From NCBI RefSeq assembly GCF_030687715.1, contig NZ_CP117445.1, positions 4,267,501-4,331,500 on the forward strand: a stretch of 64,000 nucleotides of DNA, written 5' to 3'. Below the pieces are notes generated by a model. It was not told the origin of the DNA and did no database searches. It saw only the letters and a list, made by a program, of their open reading frames with translations. This DNA comes from Pseudomonas sp. FP2196 (GTDB lineage Bacteria > Pseudomonadota > Gammaproteobacteria > Pseudomonadales > Pseudomonadaceae). Shown here piece by piece: positions 1-9,047 of this stretch (its first letter is position 1; the number at the start of each line of letters is the position of its first letter). The translations under genes and the position numbers were made by a program.

Positions 1-124
1 CGCAGCTCTGCTCGATCGCATCGCCGAACTCGAGAAAGCGGTAATCGGCCACTTCCAGCACGCGAATCACGCCGAACTCATCCTGTACTTCGGCGAGCAG
101 ATGCTCGACGCGCTCCTCAGTCAT
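1..124 (-). CDS. spermidine synthase-like protein, N-terminal fragment (cut by window edge)
   Basis: Reading leftward from the ATG complement at 122-124, 41 codons run off the window edge (MTEERVEHLLAEVQDEF...). A GGAGAC ribosome binding site lies just upstream. The N-terminus resembles Pseudomonas proteins annotated as spermidine-synthase-like methyltransferases, which I recall only from general knowledge. The SAM-binding or aminopropyl-binding core is outside the window, so the function is a weak call. It is transcribed divergently from the class II DAHP synthase gene. Confidence 0.5.
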   Translation of the reverse strand, partial: MTEERVEHLLAEVQDEFGVIRVLEVADYRFLEFGDAIEQSC

Positions 125-275
125 TTCGTCTCCTGATGGTCACCGGGCGCGGTGACGCGATGGCACCGCTATGGCACCGTGGCAAAGCGGCGATTGTCGG
201 CGATGGGGCGGGAACAGGTCACGCACTAATTTGCTGATACCATGGCGTTCCGTGCGTAGAACCTTAGAGACCGTG

Positions 276-1622
276 ATGAGCCAACCCTGGAGCCCTGACA
301 GCTGGCGCGCCCTGCCGATCCAGCAACAACCCCAATACCCCGACGCCGCGCATCTGCGCCAGGTCGAGCAAACCCTGGCCAGCTATCCGCCGCTGGTGTT
401 TGCCGGCGAAGCGCGCGAACTGCGTCGTCAGTTTGCCGAGGTGACTCAGGGCCGGGCATTCCTGTTGCAGGGGGGCGATTGCGCCGAAAGCTTCGCCGAG
501 TTCTCCGCGGCAAAGATTCGCGACACGTTTAAAGTACTGCTGCAGATGGCCATCGTCATGACCTTCGCCGCCGGTTGCCCGGTGGTCAAGGTCGGGCGCA
601 TGGCCGGTCAGTTTGCCAAGCCGCGTTCGGCCAACGACGAAACCATCGACGGTGTGACCCTGCCGGCCTACCGTGGCGACATCGTCAACGGCATCGGCTT
701 CGACGAAAAGAGCCGCGTGCCGGATCCGGAACGTCTGCTGCAGTCCTATCACCAGTCCACCGCGACCCTGAACCTGCTGCGCGCCTTCGCCCAGGGCGGT
801 TTTGCCGACCTGCATCAGGTGCACAAGTGGAACCTCGATTTCATCGCCAACTCCGCGCTGGCCGAGAAATACAGCCACCTCGCCGATCGCATCGATGAAA
901 CCCTGGCCTTCATGCGCGCCTGCGGCATGGACAGCTCGCCGCAACTGCGCGAAACCAGTTTCTTCACCGCCCACGAAGCGCTGCTGCTCAACTACGAAGA
1001 AGCCTTCGTGCGTCGCGACAGCCTGACCAACGATTACTACGATTGCTCGGCGCACATGCTGTGGATCGGCGACCGCACCCGTCAGCTCGACGGCGCGCAT
1101 GTCGAATTCCTGCGAGGGGTGAACAACCCGATCGGGGTGAAAGTCGGCCCGAGCATGAACCCCGATGATCTGATTCGTCTGATCGACGTGCTCAACCCGA
1201 GCAACGATCCGGGACGTCTGAACCTCATCGCACGGATGGGCGCAAACAAGGTCGGCGATCATTTACCGGCGTTGATCCGCGCGGTGCAGCGTGAAGGCAA
1301 GCAGGTGCTGTGGAGTTCCGACCCGATGCACGGCAACACCATCAAGGCGAGCAGCGGCTACAAGACCCGCGACTTTGCGCAGATCCTTGGCGAAGTGAAG
1401 CAGTTCTTCCAGGTGCACGAAGCGGAAGGCAGTTACGCCGGCGGGATTCACATCGAGATGACCGGGCAGAATGTCACCGAGTGCATTGGTGGTGCGCGGC
1501 CGATTACCGAAGACGGGTTGTCTGATCGCTATCACACGCACTGTGATCCGCGGATGAATGCCGATCAGTCGCTTGAGCTGGCGTTTTTGATTGCTGAAAC
1601 CCTGAAACAGGTTCGGCGCTAA
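276..1622 (+). CDS. class II 3-deoxy-7-phosphoheptulonate (DAHP) synthase
   Basis: This 448-residue protein catalyses the first shikimate-pathway step, condensing phosphoenolpyruvate with erythrose 4-phosphate. It is the plant-type (class II) enzyme: visible family motifs are [11 protein letters not shown] near the start, [26 protein letters not shown] and [19 protein letters not shown] start at ATG 276 ([10 protein letters not shown]), where family similarity begins; the open frame extends 35 codons further upstream to 171 but that part looks non-coding. A second, unrelated class I DAHP synthase lies at 15759-16835. Class II enzymes are either housekeeping or tied to secondary metabolism. 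No phenazine genes are nearby, so a housekeeping role is likelier. A hairpin follows the stop. Confidence 0.93.
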   Translation: MSQPWSPDSWRALPIQQQPQYPDAAHLRQVEQTLASYPPLVFAGEARELRRQFAEVTQGRAFLLQGGDCAESFAEFSAAKIRDTFKVLLQMAIVMTFAAGCPVVKVGRMAGQFAKPRSANDETIDGVTLPAYRGDIVNGIGFDEKSRVPDPERLLQSYHQSTATLNLLRAFAQGGFADLHQVHKWNLDFIANSALAEKYSHLADRIDETLAFMRACGMDSSPQLRETSFFTAHEALLLNYEEAFVRRDSLTNDYYDCSAHMLWIGDRTRQLDGAHVEFLRGVNNPIGVKVGPSMNPDDLIRLIDVLNPSNDPGRLNLIARMGANKVGDHLPALIRAVQREGKQVLWSSDPMHGNTIKASSGYKTRDFAQILGEVKQFFQVHEAEGSYAGGIHIEMTGQNVTECIGGARPITEDGLSDRYHTHCDPRMNADQSLELAFLIAETLKQVRR

Positions 1623-1657
1623 AACCGCGTCACCCTGTATTAAGGGGTCGACCGCCC

Positions 1658-1694
1658 CCCATGTAGGAGCTGCCGAAGGCTGCTCCTACATGGG
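1658..1694. terminator. long hairpin after DAHP synthase, REP-like
   Basis: Two 13-bp perfect arms, 1658-1670 (CCCATGTAGGAGC) and 1682-1694, enclose an 11-nt loop and are followed by TTTTG. It lies between convergent genes and could end transcription from the left. The arm sequence recurs in Pseudomonas intergenic repeats. A half REP core (GAGCCTGCTCGCGATGGCG) follows at 1718-1736. Confidence 0.55.
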
Positions 1695-1742
1695 TTTTGT
1701 GTTGTAACGAGTGGAAGTGAGCCTGCTCGCGATGGCGTCAGA

Positions 1743-2969
1743 TCAGTCACAGCCGATCTGAGCCAATGCCACCCGCAACCGCCCCGCACTTTCGCGCTGA
1801 CAATTGAGCTGCACCCGCTCAAGCCCCAGCCAGTGCGCCATCCGCTGCAAACTCAGCGCCAGCGCCGACATCCCCTCTTCATCCAGCCCCGGCTCTTCCT
1901 CATGCACCGCATGCACCGCCAACCGCCCCGCTGCCCGCTCGGCGCGCAAATCCACTCGCGCCGCAATCCACTCATTGTGCAAAAACGGCAGCACGTAATA
2001 GCCGTAAACCCGCTTGTGCTGCGGTGTGTAGATCTCCAGCCGATAGCGAAAATCAAACAACCGCTCGGTGCGGCTGCGCTCCCAGATCAACGAATCGAAC
2101 GGTGACAACAGCGCACTGACCGGCACTTTGCGCGGGATTTTCGGCTCCGGCAGGCAATAGGCGATTTGCCGCCAGTCAGCGACTTCGCAGGGCAGCAATT
2201 GTCCGGCCTCAACCAACTCGGCCAGACGCGGACGCGCATCAGCCGGATTCAGACGAAAGTAATCACGCAGATCCTTTTCAGTGCCTACGCCCAGCGCCTG
2301 CGCCGCATGCAGTAATAACCCGCGCTGAGCCTCAGCCTCTTCAGGCAAAGGCTGCTGCAGGATCGCAGAAGGAATCACCCGCTCCGGCAAATCATACAAA
2401 CGCTCAAAGCCACGTCGCCCGGCCACTGTCACTTCACCAGCAGCGAACAGCCATTCCAGCGCATGCTTTTCCGCACTCCAGTCCCACCACTGTCCGGCCT
2501 TGTCTTCACGGGTAGACAAACTGCCTGCGCCCAGTGCCCCACGCTCTTGGACCGCACTCAGAACCCGGCGAATGACATCCTGCTGCTCAAGACCAAACTT
2601 CGCCAGTTGCTGATAGATGTCCTTACCTTGCCTGGCCCGCTGCATGCGCCAACCCAGCAACGGATACATCGACAGCGGTAGTAACGACGCCTCATGTCCC
2701 CAGTATTCAAAAAGCGTACGACGACGCCCCGAACTCCAGGCGGCCTGGTCGAGCAAGTCAGAAGAATAGGAACCCAGACGGGAAAACAGCGGCAGGTAGT
2801 GCGAGCGCACCACGGCGTTGACGGAATCGATTTGCAGCAGGCCCAGCCGTTCGATCAGCCGGTTGACGTGCGGCGCCTTGACGGTCGGCGGCTGGCGCCC
2901 GTTGAACCCTTGGGCAGCCAGCGCCAGACGTCGAGCCTGTTTAAGGGAAAAGGACAGTGTCGCGGGCAT
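1743..2969 (-). CDS. YcaQ/AlkZ-type winged-helix DNA glycosylase
   Basis: The 408-residue product matches the YcaQ (crosslink repair DNA glycosylase) family, which unhooks interstrand crosslinks and removes alkylated bases. Family features seen are the N-terminal segment SLKQARRLALAAQGF, the LLQIDSVN segment carrying the Q-x-D catalytic motif, YWGHEASLLP and the C-terminal PFDSLIWERSRTERLF block. Start 2969 (MPATLSF) is chosen because AAGGAG lies six bases upstream; the frame is open eight codons further. It is convergent with the DAHP synthase. A role in genome maintenance is inferred from the family. Confidence 0.85.
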   Translation of the reverse strand: MPATLSFSLKQARRLALAAQGFNGRQPPTVKAPHVNRLIERLGLLQIDSVNAVVRSHYLPLFSRLGSYSSDLLDQAAWSSGRRRTLFEYWGHEASLLPLSMYPLLGWRMQRARQGKDIYQQLAKFGLEQQDVIRRVLSAVQERGALGAGSLSTREDKAGQWWDWSAEKHALEWLFAAGEVTVAGRRGFERLYDLPERVIPSAILQQPLPEEAEAQRGLLLHAAQALGVGTEKDLRDYFRLNPADARPRLAELVEAGQLLPCEVADWRQIAYCLPEPKIPRKVPVSALLSPFDSLIWERSRTERLFDFRYRLEIYTPQHKRVYGYYVLPFLHNEWIAARVDLRAERAAGRLAVHAVHEEEPGLDEEGMSALALSLQRMAHWLGLERVQLNCQRESAGRLRVALAQIGCD

Positions 2970-3033
2970 GAGCATCTCCTTGTCTGCTCGCAACCTACCT
3001 CAGTCCAGAAGTGTTTGTGTAGCGATGGCCTCA

Positions 3034-3255
3034 TCATTTATGCATCGGATCGTCCCAGAACGGCCGCACTGACTCGTGCTCGACGTCGGCACGACTGACC
3101 CCGATGTCTTTCAGCGCTTCGTCGCTCAGACTGGCAAGCAACTCTCGTTCACGGTGCAGTTCGTACCAGCGGCTAAACTTGTGCAGCAGGTCCGAAACCA
3201 TATGGCCATGGCCGGAAAACGCTTCTTCACCTACAGACTCTCTTTGACCTTTCAT
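3034..3255 (-). CDS. DUF1127 small protein
   Basis: This 73-residue protein carries a C-terminal DUF1127 motif (SRWYELHRERELLASLSDEA, then LKDIGVSRADVE). Start 3255 is supported by GGAGG eight bases upstream; the open frame extends 28 codons further without a ribosome binding site. Members of this family in other bacteria have been linked to RNA handling and phosphate or carbon metabolism, but no molecular role can be given from this sequence. It is divergent from the neighbouring LysR gene, about 100 bp away, a layout consistent with control by that regulator. Confidence 0.85.
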   Translation of the reverse strand: MKGQRESVGEEAFSGHGHMVSDLLHKFSRWYELHRERELLASLSDEALKDIGVSRADVEHESVRPFWDDPMHK

Positions 3256-3352
3256 CGTCTTGACCTCCGTTGTGGATGGCTCAAGTCTCGCGCCGGCGCT
3301 ACGATCAATCCAACGAATGTTTCTGATGGCATGCATCACGGAGATTCATCAA

Positions 3353-4207
3353 TTGTCGGCCTACCCCAGTATCGATACCGATGTACTGCGCACCTTTGTC
3401 GCGATTGCCGATCAGGGCGGTTTCACCCGCGCTGGAGAGATGGTCAACCGCACGCAATCGGCGGTGAGCATGCAGATGAAACGTCTGGAAGAAGACGTGC
3501 TGCAGCGCCAACTGTTCGAGCGCGACGGCCGGCAGGTTCGCCTGACCGCCGAAGGCCAGGTGTTGCTCGGTTACGCGCGGCGCATCCTCAAGCTGCACAG
3601 CGAAGTATTCAACACCCTGCGCGAACCGCACATGGTCGGCACCGTGCGCATCGGCACGCCGGATGATTACGTGATGCGTTTTCTGCCAGGGATCCTGTCG
3701 CGATTTGCGCAGTTCTATCCGCTGATCCAGATCGAAGTGCATTGCGAATCGACCAAACAGTTGTTGCAGCGCACCGATCTGGATCTGTCGATTGTCACCC
3801 GCGAGCCGGGTAACGAGATCGGCCAGTTACTGCGCAAAGAACGTTTTGTCTGGGCTGAAGCGCAAAACTTCAGCGCCCACGAGCAGACGCCGCTGCCGCT
3901 AGCGATGTTCAACAGTGATTGTTTCTGCCGCTTGTGGGCCTGCAATGCGCTGGACGCGATGGGCCGCGATTACCGCATCGCTTACAACAGCACCAGCCTG
4001 TCGGCGCTGATGGCGGTGGTGAGCGCGGGTCTGGCGATCACCGCGCAACTGGAAAGCCTGATCACCCCGGACATGCGCATTCTGGGCGCCAACGAGGATC
4101 TGCCGCTGTTACCCGAGGCCAGCATCATGCTGATCCGCAACTTGAACAATCCGTCACCGATCACCGAATGCCTCGCCGAGCACATCGTCGAAGGCTTCAA
4201 ACTTTAA
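3353..4207 (+). CDS. LysR-family transcriptional regulator
   Basis: A LysR regulator of about 284 residues: an N-terminal helix-turn-helix (DVLRTFVAIADQGGFTRAGE, NRTQSAVSMQMKRLEE) followed by a periplasmic-binding-like effector domain. The start is uncertain. TTG 3353 has GGAG nine bases upstream, while ATG codons at 3326 and 3317 lack a clear ribosome binding site and give a slightly longer product. It is divergent from the DUF1127 gene and its end overlaps the convergent TSUP transporter gene by 11 bp. The effector cannot be inferred. Confidence 0.85.
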   Translation: MSAYPSIDTDVLRTFVAIADQGGFTRAGEMVNRTQSAVSMQMKRLEEDVLQRQLFERDGRQVRLTAEGQVLLGYARRILKLHSEVFNTLREPHMVGTVRIGTPDDYVMRFLPGILSRFAQFYPLIQIEVHCESTKQLLQRTDLDLSIVTREPGNEIGQLLRKERFVWAEAQNFSAHEQTPLPLAMFNSDCFCRLWACNALDAMGRDYRIAYNSTSLSALMAVVSAGLAITAQLESLITPDMRILGANEDLPLLPEASIMLIRNLNNPSPITECLAEHIVEGFKL

Positions 4208-4943
4208 AGGCAAGCATCACCGCACACAGCACCAGAAATCCGCAGAACAGCCCACGCAGGAGTTTTTCGGGCATCGCGTGGGCAACTTTCACGCCCCAAC
4301 TGATGCTGGCCAGTCCACCAATGGCCAGCGGCAGACCAATCATCCAGTCCACTTCGTGGTGCACCGCGTAGGTCACCAGCGTCACGCCTGTGCTCGGCAG
4401 TGCCAGCGCCAGCGACAAGCCTTGGGCGACCACCTGAGTAGTGCCGAACAGACTGGTGAGTACGGGCGTCGCCACGACTGCCCCGCCGACGCCAAACAAC
4501 CCGCCCATGGTCCCGGACGCCGCGCCGAGCACACCCAGCCACGGCCAGGAATAACGCATCTCGGACGTTGGCGCCGGGCGCTTGCCGAACATCTTCAGCA
4601 AGTTATAAACGGACAATGCGACCAGGAACGCGACAAAACCGATACGCATGGTTTGCGCGTCGATGCCCACGGCCCAGATCGAACCGATCCACGCGAAGCA
4701 GAATCCCATCACCGCCAGCGGCAACGCATGACGCAGTTCGATGCGATTGCGCTGGTGATAACGCCAGAGCGCCAGCATCACGTTCGGCACCACCATCACC
4801 AGCGCCGTGCCTTGAGCGATCTGCTGATCAAGGCCGAACCAGACGCCGAGCAATGGAATCGCGATCAAGCCACCGCCGATGCCGAAGATTCCACCGAGCG
4901 TGCCGAGGGCGGCGCCGAACAGCAGGTACAACAAAAACTCCAT
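4197..4943 (-). CDS. TSUP (TauE/SafE) family membrane transporter
   Basis: An inner-membrane protein of 248 residues with the two internally repeated halves typical of TauE/SafE permeases; glycine-rich motifs LGTLGGIFGIGGGLIAIP and GTMGGLFGVGGAVVATPV open the halves. About eight hydrophobic segments are visible. The family exports sulfite, sulfoacetate or related organic anions; the substrate here is unknown. ATG 4943 is used; a GTG directly upstream at 4946 is slightly better spaced from the AGAGGA element. It is divergent from the LysR gene at 5057, which is a candidate regulator. Confidence 0.88.
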   Translation of the reverse strand: MEFLLYLLFGAALGTLGGIFGIGGGLIAIPLLGVWFGLDQQIAQGTALVMVVPNVMLALWRYHQRNRIELRHALPLAVMGFCFAWIGSIWAVGIDAQTMRIGFVAFLVALSVYNLLKMFGKRPAPTSEMRYSWPWLGVLGAASGTMGGLFGVGGAVVATPVLTSLFGTTQVVAQGLSLALALPSTGVTLVTYAVHHEVDWMIGLPLAIGGLASISWGVKVAHAMPEKLLRGLFCGFLVLCAVMLAFKV

Positions 4944-5056
4944 CACAGTCGAATTCCTCTTACGTCAGGCGAAACATCCTACGCAGTCGCGGCTGGCGGG
5001 GAAACGCACAACAACGCACAATGGCTATGCCAAACCCGCACAAGCATTGAACCGAC

Positions 5057-6013
5057 ATGAATCCGAACCAATTGACCGATCAACTCGGACTGTTTCTCGA
5101 TGTGCTGGAGAGTGGCAGTTTTTCCGCCGCCTCACGCCGTCATCCGCTGACGCCCTCGGCGGTTGCCCGGCGCATCGATAGCCTGGAAAACGCGGTGGGC
5201 AGCCAGTTGTTCATCCGCAGCACGCATGCCGTACGCGCCACGCCGGCCGGTCTGGCCTTTGCCGAACGGGCGCGGCGGATCGTTGCCGAGCTGCAACTGG
5301 CCCGCGCCGAAGCGGTGTCCTTGAGCAGTGCGCCGGAAGGCTTGATTCGTATCGATGCGCCAGCTGCATTCGGGCGCCGACACTTGGCACCGGTGATTGC
5401 CGACTTTCTGGTGTTGTATCCGGGGCTCGATGTGCAGTTGCATCTGATCGACAGTTTCGTCGACATGCACGGCTCGAATCTGGGCAAAGTCGATCTGGTG
5501 CTGCGTGCCGGACAAATGGCCGACACCCGGCTGGTCGCCACCCCGTTGGCAAGCATGGTGCGCATCGCTTGCGCCAGTCCCGACTATCTCAAGCGTCGCG
5601 GTGTACCGAATCATCCTGCACAGTTGAGCGAACATGACGGTCTGGATTGGGACGGCCTCGCCCCGCCCTTCGCCTGGCGCTTCGAGCAGGACGGCCAGAT
5701 GCAGTTGCATCGCCCCGCGCGCATCCGCATGAGCGCCAACAACGCCGAAGCGCTGGTATGCGGCGCTTTGGCCGGGCTGGGTATCGCCCACTTGCCAACC
5801 TGGCTGGCCAGCGAATACCTGCTGCGCGGCGAATTGTTACCGCTGTTTTGCGAAAATGGCCTGCCGCGACCCGAATCAACCGGTATCTACGCGTTGCGGA
5901 TGGAGCAGAAGACCAACTCGCGCAGCCATTTATTGCTGGAGTATCTCAAGACCCGCTTCAGCCCGGTTCCGCCCTGGGACCTGGCGTTGCAACGGGACTT
6001 GGGTCGGCACTAG
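5057..6013 (+). CDS. LysR-family transcriptional regulator (CrgA/DmlR type)
   Basis: The 318-residue product has an N-terminal winged helix (LFLDVLESGSFSAASRRHPL, SAVARRIDSLENAVGSQLFI) and an effector-binding domain with the IRIDAPAAFGRRHLAPVI strand typical of the CrgA-like LysR branch. It lies divergent from the TSUP transporter with about 110 bp between starts, so control of that transporter is plausible. No strong ribosome binding site precedes ATG 5057. The effector is not predictable. Confidence 0.87.
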   Translation: MNPNQLTDQLGLFLDVLESGSFSAASRRHPLTPSAVARRIDSLENAVGSQLFIRSTHAVRATPAGLAFAERARRIVAELQLARAEAVSLSSAPEGLIRIDAPAAFGRRHLAPVIADFLVLYPGLDVQLHLIDSFVDMHGSNLGKVDLVLRAGQMADTRLVATPLASMVRIACASPDYLKRRGVPNHPAQLSEHDGLDWDGLAPPFAWRFEQDGQMQLHRPARIRMSANNAEALVCGALAGLGIAHLPTWLASEYLLRGELLPLFCENGLPRPESTGIYALRMEQKTNSRSHLLLEYLKTRFSPVPPWDLALQRDLGRH

Positions 6014-6086
6014 GTTTCAGAGAATTATCTGGCGCATTAAAGATTCGAGCGCTAGATTCATGAGCATCATTGATCAAGGTTTACAC

Positions 6087-6551
6087 ATGAGCACCGAACG
6101 CAACACCCCAGACCACTGCGAAGACCTGTTGCTGGATAATCAGGCCTGCTTCGCATTGCATTCCACTTCGCTGATGCTGACCAAGGTCTACAAGCCGCTG
6201 TTGCAAGCGCTGGGCCTGACCTATCCGCAGTATCTGGCAATGATGGTGTTGTGGGAGAAGGATGGTTTGACGGTGGGAGAAATCAGCACACGGCTGCTGA
6301 CTGATCCTGGTTCGCTGACGCCGTTGCTCAAACGTCTGGAAGGTGAAGGCTTGCTTAGCCGCACCCGCAGTCGTGAGGATGAGCGCGTGGTGATTGTTGA
6401 ATTGACTGCGAAAGGCCGAGCACTCAAGGAAAAAGCCAAAACCGTTCCGCAATGCATTCTCGGTGCCAGCGGCTTTACCCTTGAGCGCTTGCAGAATCTA
6501 CAGGCTGAGTTGCAGGTGCTGCGCAGTCATCTGCAAGACAGCCTGAACTGA
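6087..6551 (+). CDS. ohrR: OhrR-type MarR regulator, organic peroxide sensor
   Basis: A 154-residue winged-helix MarR protein. The N-terminal CFALHSTS segment contains the redox-sensing cysteine (Cys21 from this start) that OhrR proteins oxidise on contact with organic hydroperoxides. A second cysteine near residue 123 (TVPQCILG) suggests the two-cysteine type that forms a disulfide. DNA-binding helices are around GEISTRLLTDPGSLTPLLKR. ATG 6087 is chosen by alignment to the family; an in-frame ATG at 6060 is also possible. It lies 317 bp upstream of ohr in the same direction and should repress it and possibly itself. Confidence 0.9.
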   Translation: MSTERNTPDHCEDLLLDNQACFALHSTSLMLTKVYKPLLQALGLTYPQYLAMMVLWEKDGLTVGEISTRLLTDPGSLTPLLKRLEGEGLLSRTRSREDERVVIVELTAKGRALKEKAKTVPQCILGASGFTLERLQNLQAELQVLRSHLQDSLN

Positions 6552-6868
6552 CCACGGCATCCATGTAGGAACTGCGGCACGCTGCGATCTTTTGATCTTG
6601 CCTTTAGGTCAAGAGATCGCAGCCTCGTTTCACTCGACAGCTCCGACAGTCGAACCCGTCGCCTTCACGATTTTTTTCATCATCGCTCATCGCCTCCATC
6701 TGCTCTGGTCCGCGGGCTCTGAAGCTCTCGATACGCATTGTGGATTGCCAAGACTGACTTTTTTCAAAATTTATCTTGCGCACAAAATATTAGCGAGCTA
6801 CATTTGCCTCGTACTTACTTAGCGCGCAAACAGTTAGCGCAAAAAACACACCCAACGAGGCCCACACC
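6552..6868. promoter_or_regulatory. ohrR-ohr intergenic region
   Basis: This 317-bp stretch has no gene. A REP-like inverted repeat occupies 6581-6622 (arms GCTGCGATCT and AGATCGCAGC). The last 100 bases are AT-rich and contain TTAGCG three times, at 6790-6795, 6820-6825 and 6834-6839, the first inside the palindrome TAGCGAGCTA (6791-6800). These are candidate OhrR operator or promoter elements for ohr. They do not match the classical TACAATT-type OhrR operator, so the call is tentative. Confidence 0.4.
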
Positions 6869-7288
6869 ATGCAAACTCTCTACACCGCAATCGCAACCTC
6901 CACCGGCGGCCGTGACGGTCGTGCGATCTCCAGTGACAACGTCCTCGACGTCAAACTCGCCACCCCGAAGGAACTCGGTGGTGCTGGCGGCGCAGCGACC
7001 AACCCTGAGCAACTGTTTGCTGCCGGCTATTCGGCCTGCTTCATCGGCGCGCTGAAATTCGTAGCCAGCCAGACCAAGCGCAAAATCCCGGACGACGCGT
7101 CGATCACCGCTCACGTTGGTATCGGCCAGATCCCTGGTGGTTTCGGTCTGGACATCGACCTGCACATCAGCCTGCCAGGTCTTGAACAAGCCGACGCGCA
7201 AAGCCTGGTCGACGCTGCCCACCAGGTCTGCCCGTACTCCAACGCCACCCGTGGCAATGTCGATGTACGTCTGCACGTCACCGTTTAA
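6869..7288 (+). CDS. ohr: organic hydroperoxide reductase Ohr
   Basis: This 139-residue OsmC/Ohr-family thiol peroxidase reduces fatty acid and other organic hydroperoxides to alcohols in the cytoplasm, using lipoylated partner proteins as reductant. Both catalytic cysteines are visible (YSACFIGAL and VCPYSNATRGN), as is the N-terminal TGGRDGRAISSD segment. GAGG lies eight bases before the ATG. It follows its probable repressor OhrR and precedes an exported alpha/beta hydrolase that may share the transcript. Confidence 0.96.
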   Translation: MQTLYTAIATSTGGRDGRAISSDNVLDVKLATPKELGGAGGAATNPEQLFAAGYSACFIGALKFVASQTKRKIPDDASITAHVGIGQIPGGFGLDIDLHISLPGLEQADAQSLVDAAHQVCPYSNATRGNVDVRLHVTV

Positions 7289-7322
7289 CTGCTGATACCC
7301 CAGGCCCGAACAGGAAATGAAC

Positions 7323-8333
7323 ATGCACACTTTCAGCAAAGTCTTGACCGGTACCCTTCTCGCCCTGTCCATCCACAGTGCATTTGCCGGTGATGTCGAA
7401 CACAACACTCAGGCATTTCTCGATGTACTGAATGCCGGCACCGGCAAACCGATCGAACAGCTGACACCCAAAGATGCCCGTGCCGTGCTGGTCGGCGCGC
7501 AGTCCGGGGTCAAGTTGACGCTGCCCAAAGCGGACGTCAGCGAGAAAACCATCCAGGTCGATGGCCAACCGTTGAGCCTGACCATCGTCCGGCCGGCCGG
7601 GGTCAAGGGCGAGCTGCCAGTGTTCATGTTCTTCCACGGCGGTGGCTGGGTACTGGGCGATTTCCCGACGCACGAGCGGCTGGTCCGGGATCTGGTAGTC
7701 GGTTCGGGAGCGACGGCGGTGTTCGTCAATTACACGCCTTCACCGGAAGCGCATTACCCAGTGGCAATCAACCAGGCCTACGCGGCGACGAAGTGGGTCG
7801 CCGAACATGGCAAAGAGATCAACGTTGACGGCAAGCGTCTGGCCGTCGCTGGCAACAGCGTCGGCGGCAACATGGCGGCCGTGGTTGCACTGATGGCCAA
7901 AGAAAAAGGCACCCCGGCGATCAGATTCCAGGCACTGCTATGGCCAGTGACGGACGCCAGTTTCGACACTGGCTCGTATAACCAGTACGCCGAAGGGCAC
8001 TTCCTCACGCGCAACATGATGAAGTGGTTCTGGGACAACTACACCACCGACACCAAACAGCGCAACGAGATCTACGCCTCGCCGCTGCGGGCAACCACCG
8101 CGCAACTGAAGGGCTTGCCACCCGCGCTGGTGCAGACCGCCGGTGCCGATGTGTTGCGCGATGAAGGTGAAGCGTATGCGCGCAAACTCGATGAGGCCGG
8201 TGTGGCAGTGACGTCGGTACGATACAACGGCATGATCCACGATTACGGTTTGCTTAACGTGGTCAGTCAGGTGCCAGCAGTGCGTTCGGCGATGTTGCAG
8301 GCGTCTGAAGAACTCAAGGAACACCTGAAGTAA
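7323..8333 (+). CDS. exported alpha/beta hydrolase, HSL/acetyl-esterase type
   Basis: The 336-residue product begins with a signal peptide (cleavage likely after HSAFA). It has the hormone-sensitive-lipase oxyanion motif HGGGWVLGDF, the nucleophile elbow GNSVGG, the acid in ADVLRDEGEAY and the catalytic His in IHDYGLL. It is expected to hydrolyse small esters in the periplasm. ATG 7323 is preferred over 7317 because AGGA is seven bases upstream. It begins 34 bp after ohr, so co-transcription with ohr is likely. The link to peroxide stress is inference from position. Confidence 0.85.
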   Translation: MHTFSKVLTGTLLALSIHSAFAGDVEHNTQAFLDVLNAGTGKPIEQLTPKDARAVLVGAQSGVKLTLPKADVSEKTIQVDGQPLSLTIVRPAGVKGELPVFMFFHGGGWVLGDFPTHERLVRDLVVGSGATAVFVNYTPSPEAHYPVAINQAYAATKWVAEHGKEINVDGKRLAVAGNSVGGNMAAVVALMAKEKGTPAIRFQALLWPVTDASFDTGSYNQYAEGHFLTRNMMKWFWDNYTTDTKQRNEIYASPLRATTAQLKGLPPALVQTAGADVLRDEGEAYARKLDEAGVAVTSVRYNGMIHDYGLLNVVSQVPAVRSAMLQASEELKEHLK

Positions 8334-8380
8334 GCACATCCCCTACAGGGGAATGTGTGAAGCTCAAAACGCAGGCACAA

Positions 8381-8410
8381 AAAAGCCCGACTCAATGGTC
8401 GGGCTTTTTC
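8381..8410. terminator. bidirectional intrinsic terminator
   Basis: Stem GCCCGAC (8385-8391) with GTCGGGC (8398-8404), flanked by A-run and T-run, serves the convergent hydrolase and efp genes. Confidence 0.85.
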
Positions 8411-8429
8411 TTTCCGTAAAAAGCAGTGC

Positions 8430-8999
8430 TTATTTGGCACGGCCTTTGTAGGAACCGCCTTCGCGGGTGTCGATTTCGATCTTGTCACCGATTTCGATGA
8501 AATCAGCAACTTGCAGCTCGGTACCGTTGCTCAGCTTGGCTGGCTTCATTACCTTGCCGGAAGTGTCGCCGCGAGCCGAACCTTCGGTGTAGTCAACTAC
8601 GCGCACGATGGTGGTCGGCAGCTCTACGGAAACCAGACGCTCTTCGAAGAAGATCGCTTCGCAAACATCGGTCATGCCTTCTTCAACGAAAGGCAGAACA
8701 GCTTCGATGTCTTCAGCGTTCAGCTCGTACATGGTGTAGTCAGTGGTGTCCATGAACGTGTAGGTGTCGCCGCTGATGAAGGACAGGGTCGCTTCTTTGC
8801 GGTCGAGGATTACGTCGTCCAGTTTGTCGTCGGCGCTGTAAACGATCTCGGTCTTGTAACCGGTCAGCAGGTTTTTCAGCTTGGTCTTCATGATCGCGCT
8901 GTTACGGCCCGACTTGGTGAATTCAGCTTTCTGAACCAGCCAAGGATCGTTTTCGAGACGGATCACGGTACCGGGTTTCAGTTCTTTACCAGTTTTCAT
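8430..8999 (-). CDS. efp: elongation factor P, arginine-32 type
   Basis: EF-P (189 residues, three beta-barrel domains) binds the ribosome between the P and E sites and relieves stalling at polyproline. The loop that reaches the peptidyl-transferase centre reads TKSGRNSA, placing Arg at residue 32 where enterobacterial EF-P has Lys. Arg32 is the site rhamnosylated by EarP with dTDP-rhamnose, and earP is the adjacent upstream gene (48 bp). Its start is supported by conservation of [10 protein letters not shown]. Confidence 0.97.
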   Translation of the reverse strand: MKTGKELKPGTVIRLENDPWLVQKAEFTKSGRNSAIMKTKLKNLLTGYKTEIVYSADDKLDDVILDRKEATLSFISGDTYTFMDTTDYTMYELNAEDIEAVLPFVEEGMTDVCEAIFFEERLVSVELPTTIVRVVDYTEGSARGDTSGKVMKPAKLSNGTELQVADFIEIGDKIEIDTREGGSYKGRAK

Positions 9000-9047
9000 T
9001 GCGAATATCCGAATTTGGATGGGATTTACAAAAATCTAGGCCGCGTA

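Noticed and set aside
264..1262. 332-codon open frame opposite the class II DAHP synthase gene
   Set aside because: Shadow frame with no recognisable domain; the plus-strand gene has all family motifs.
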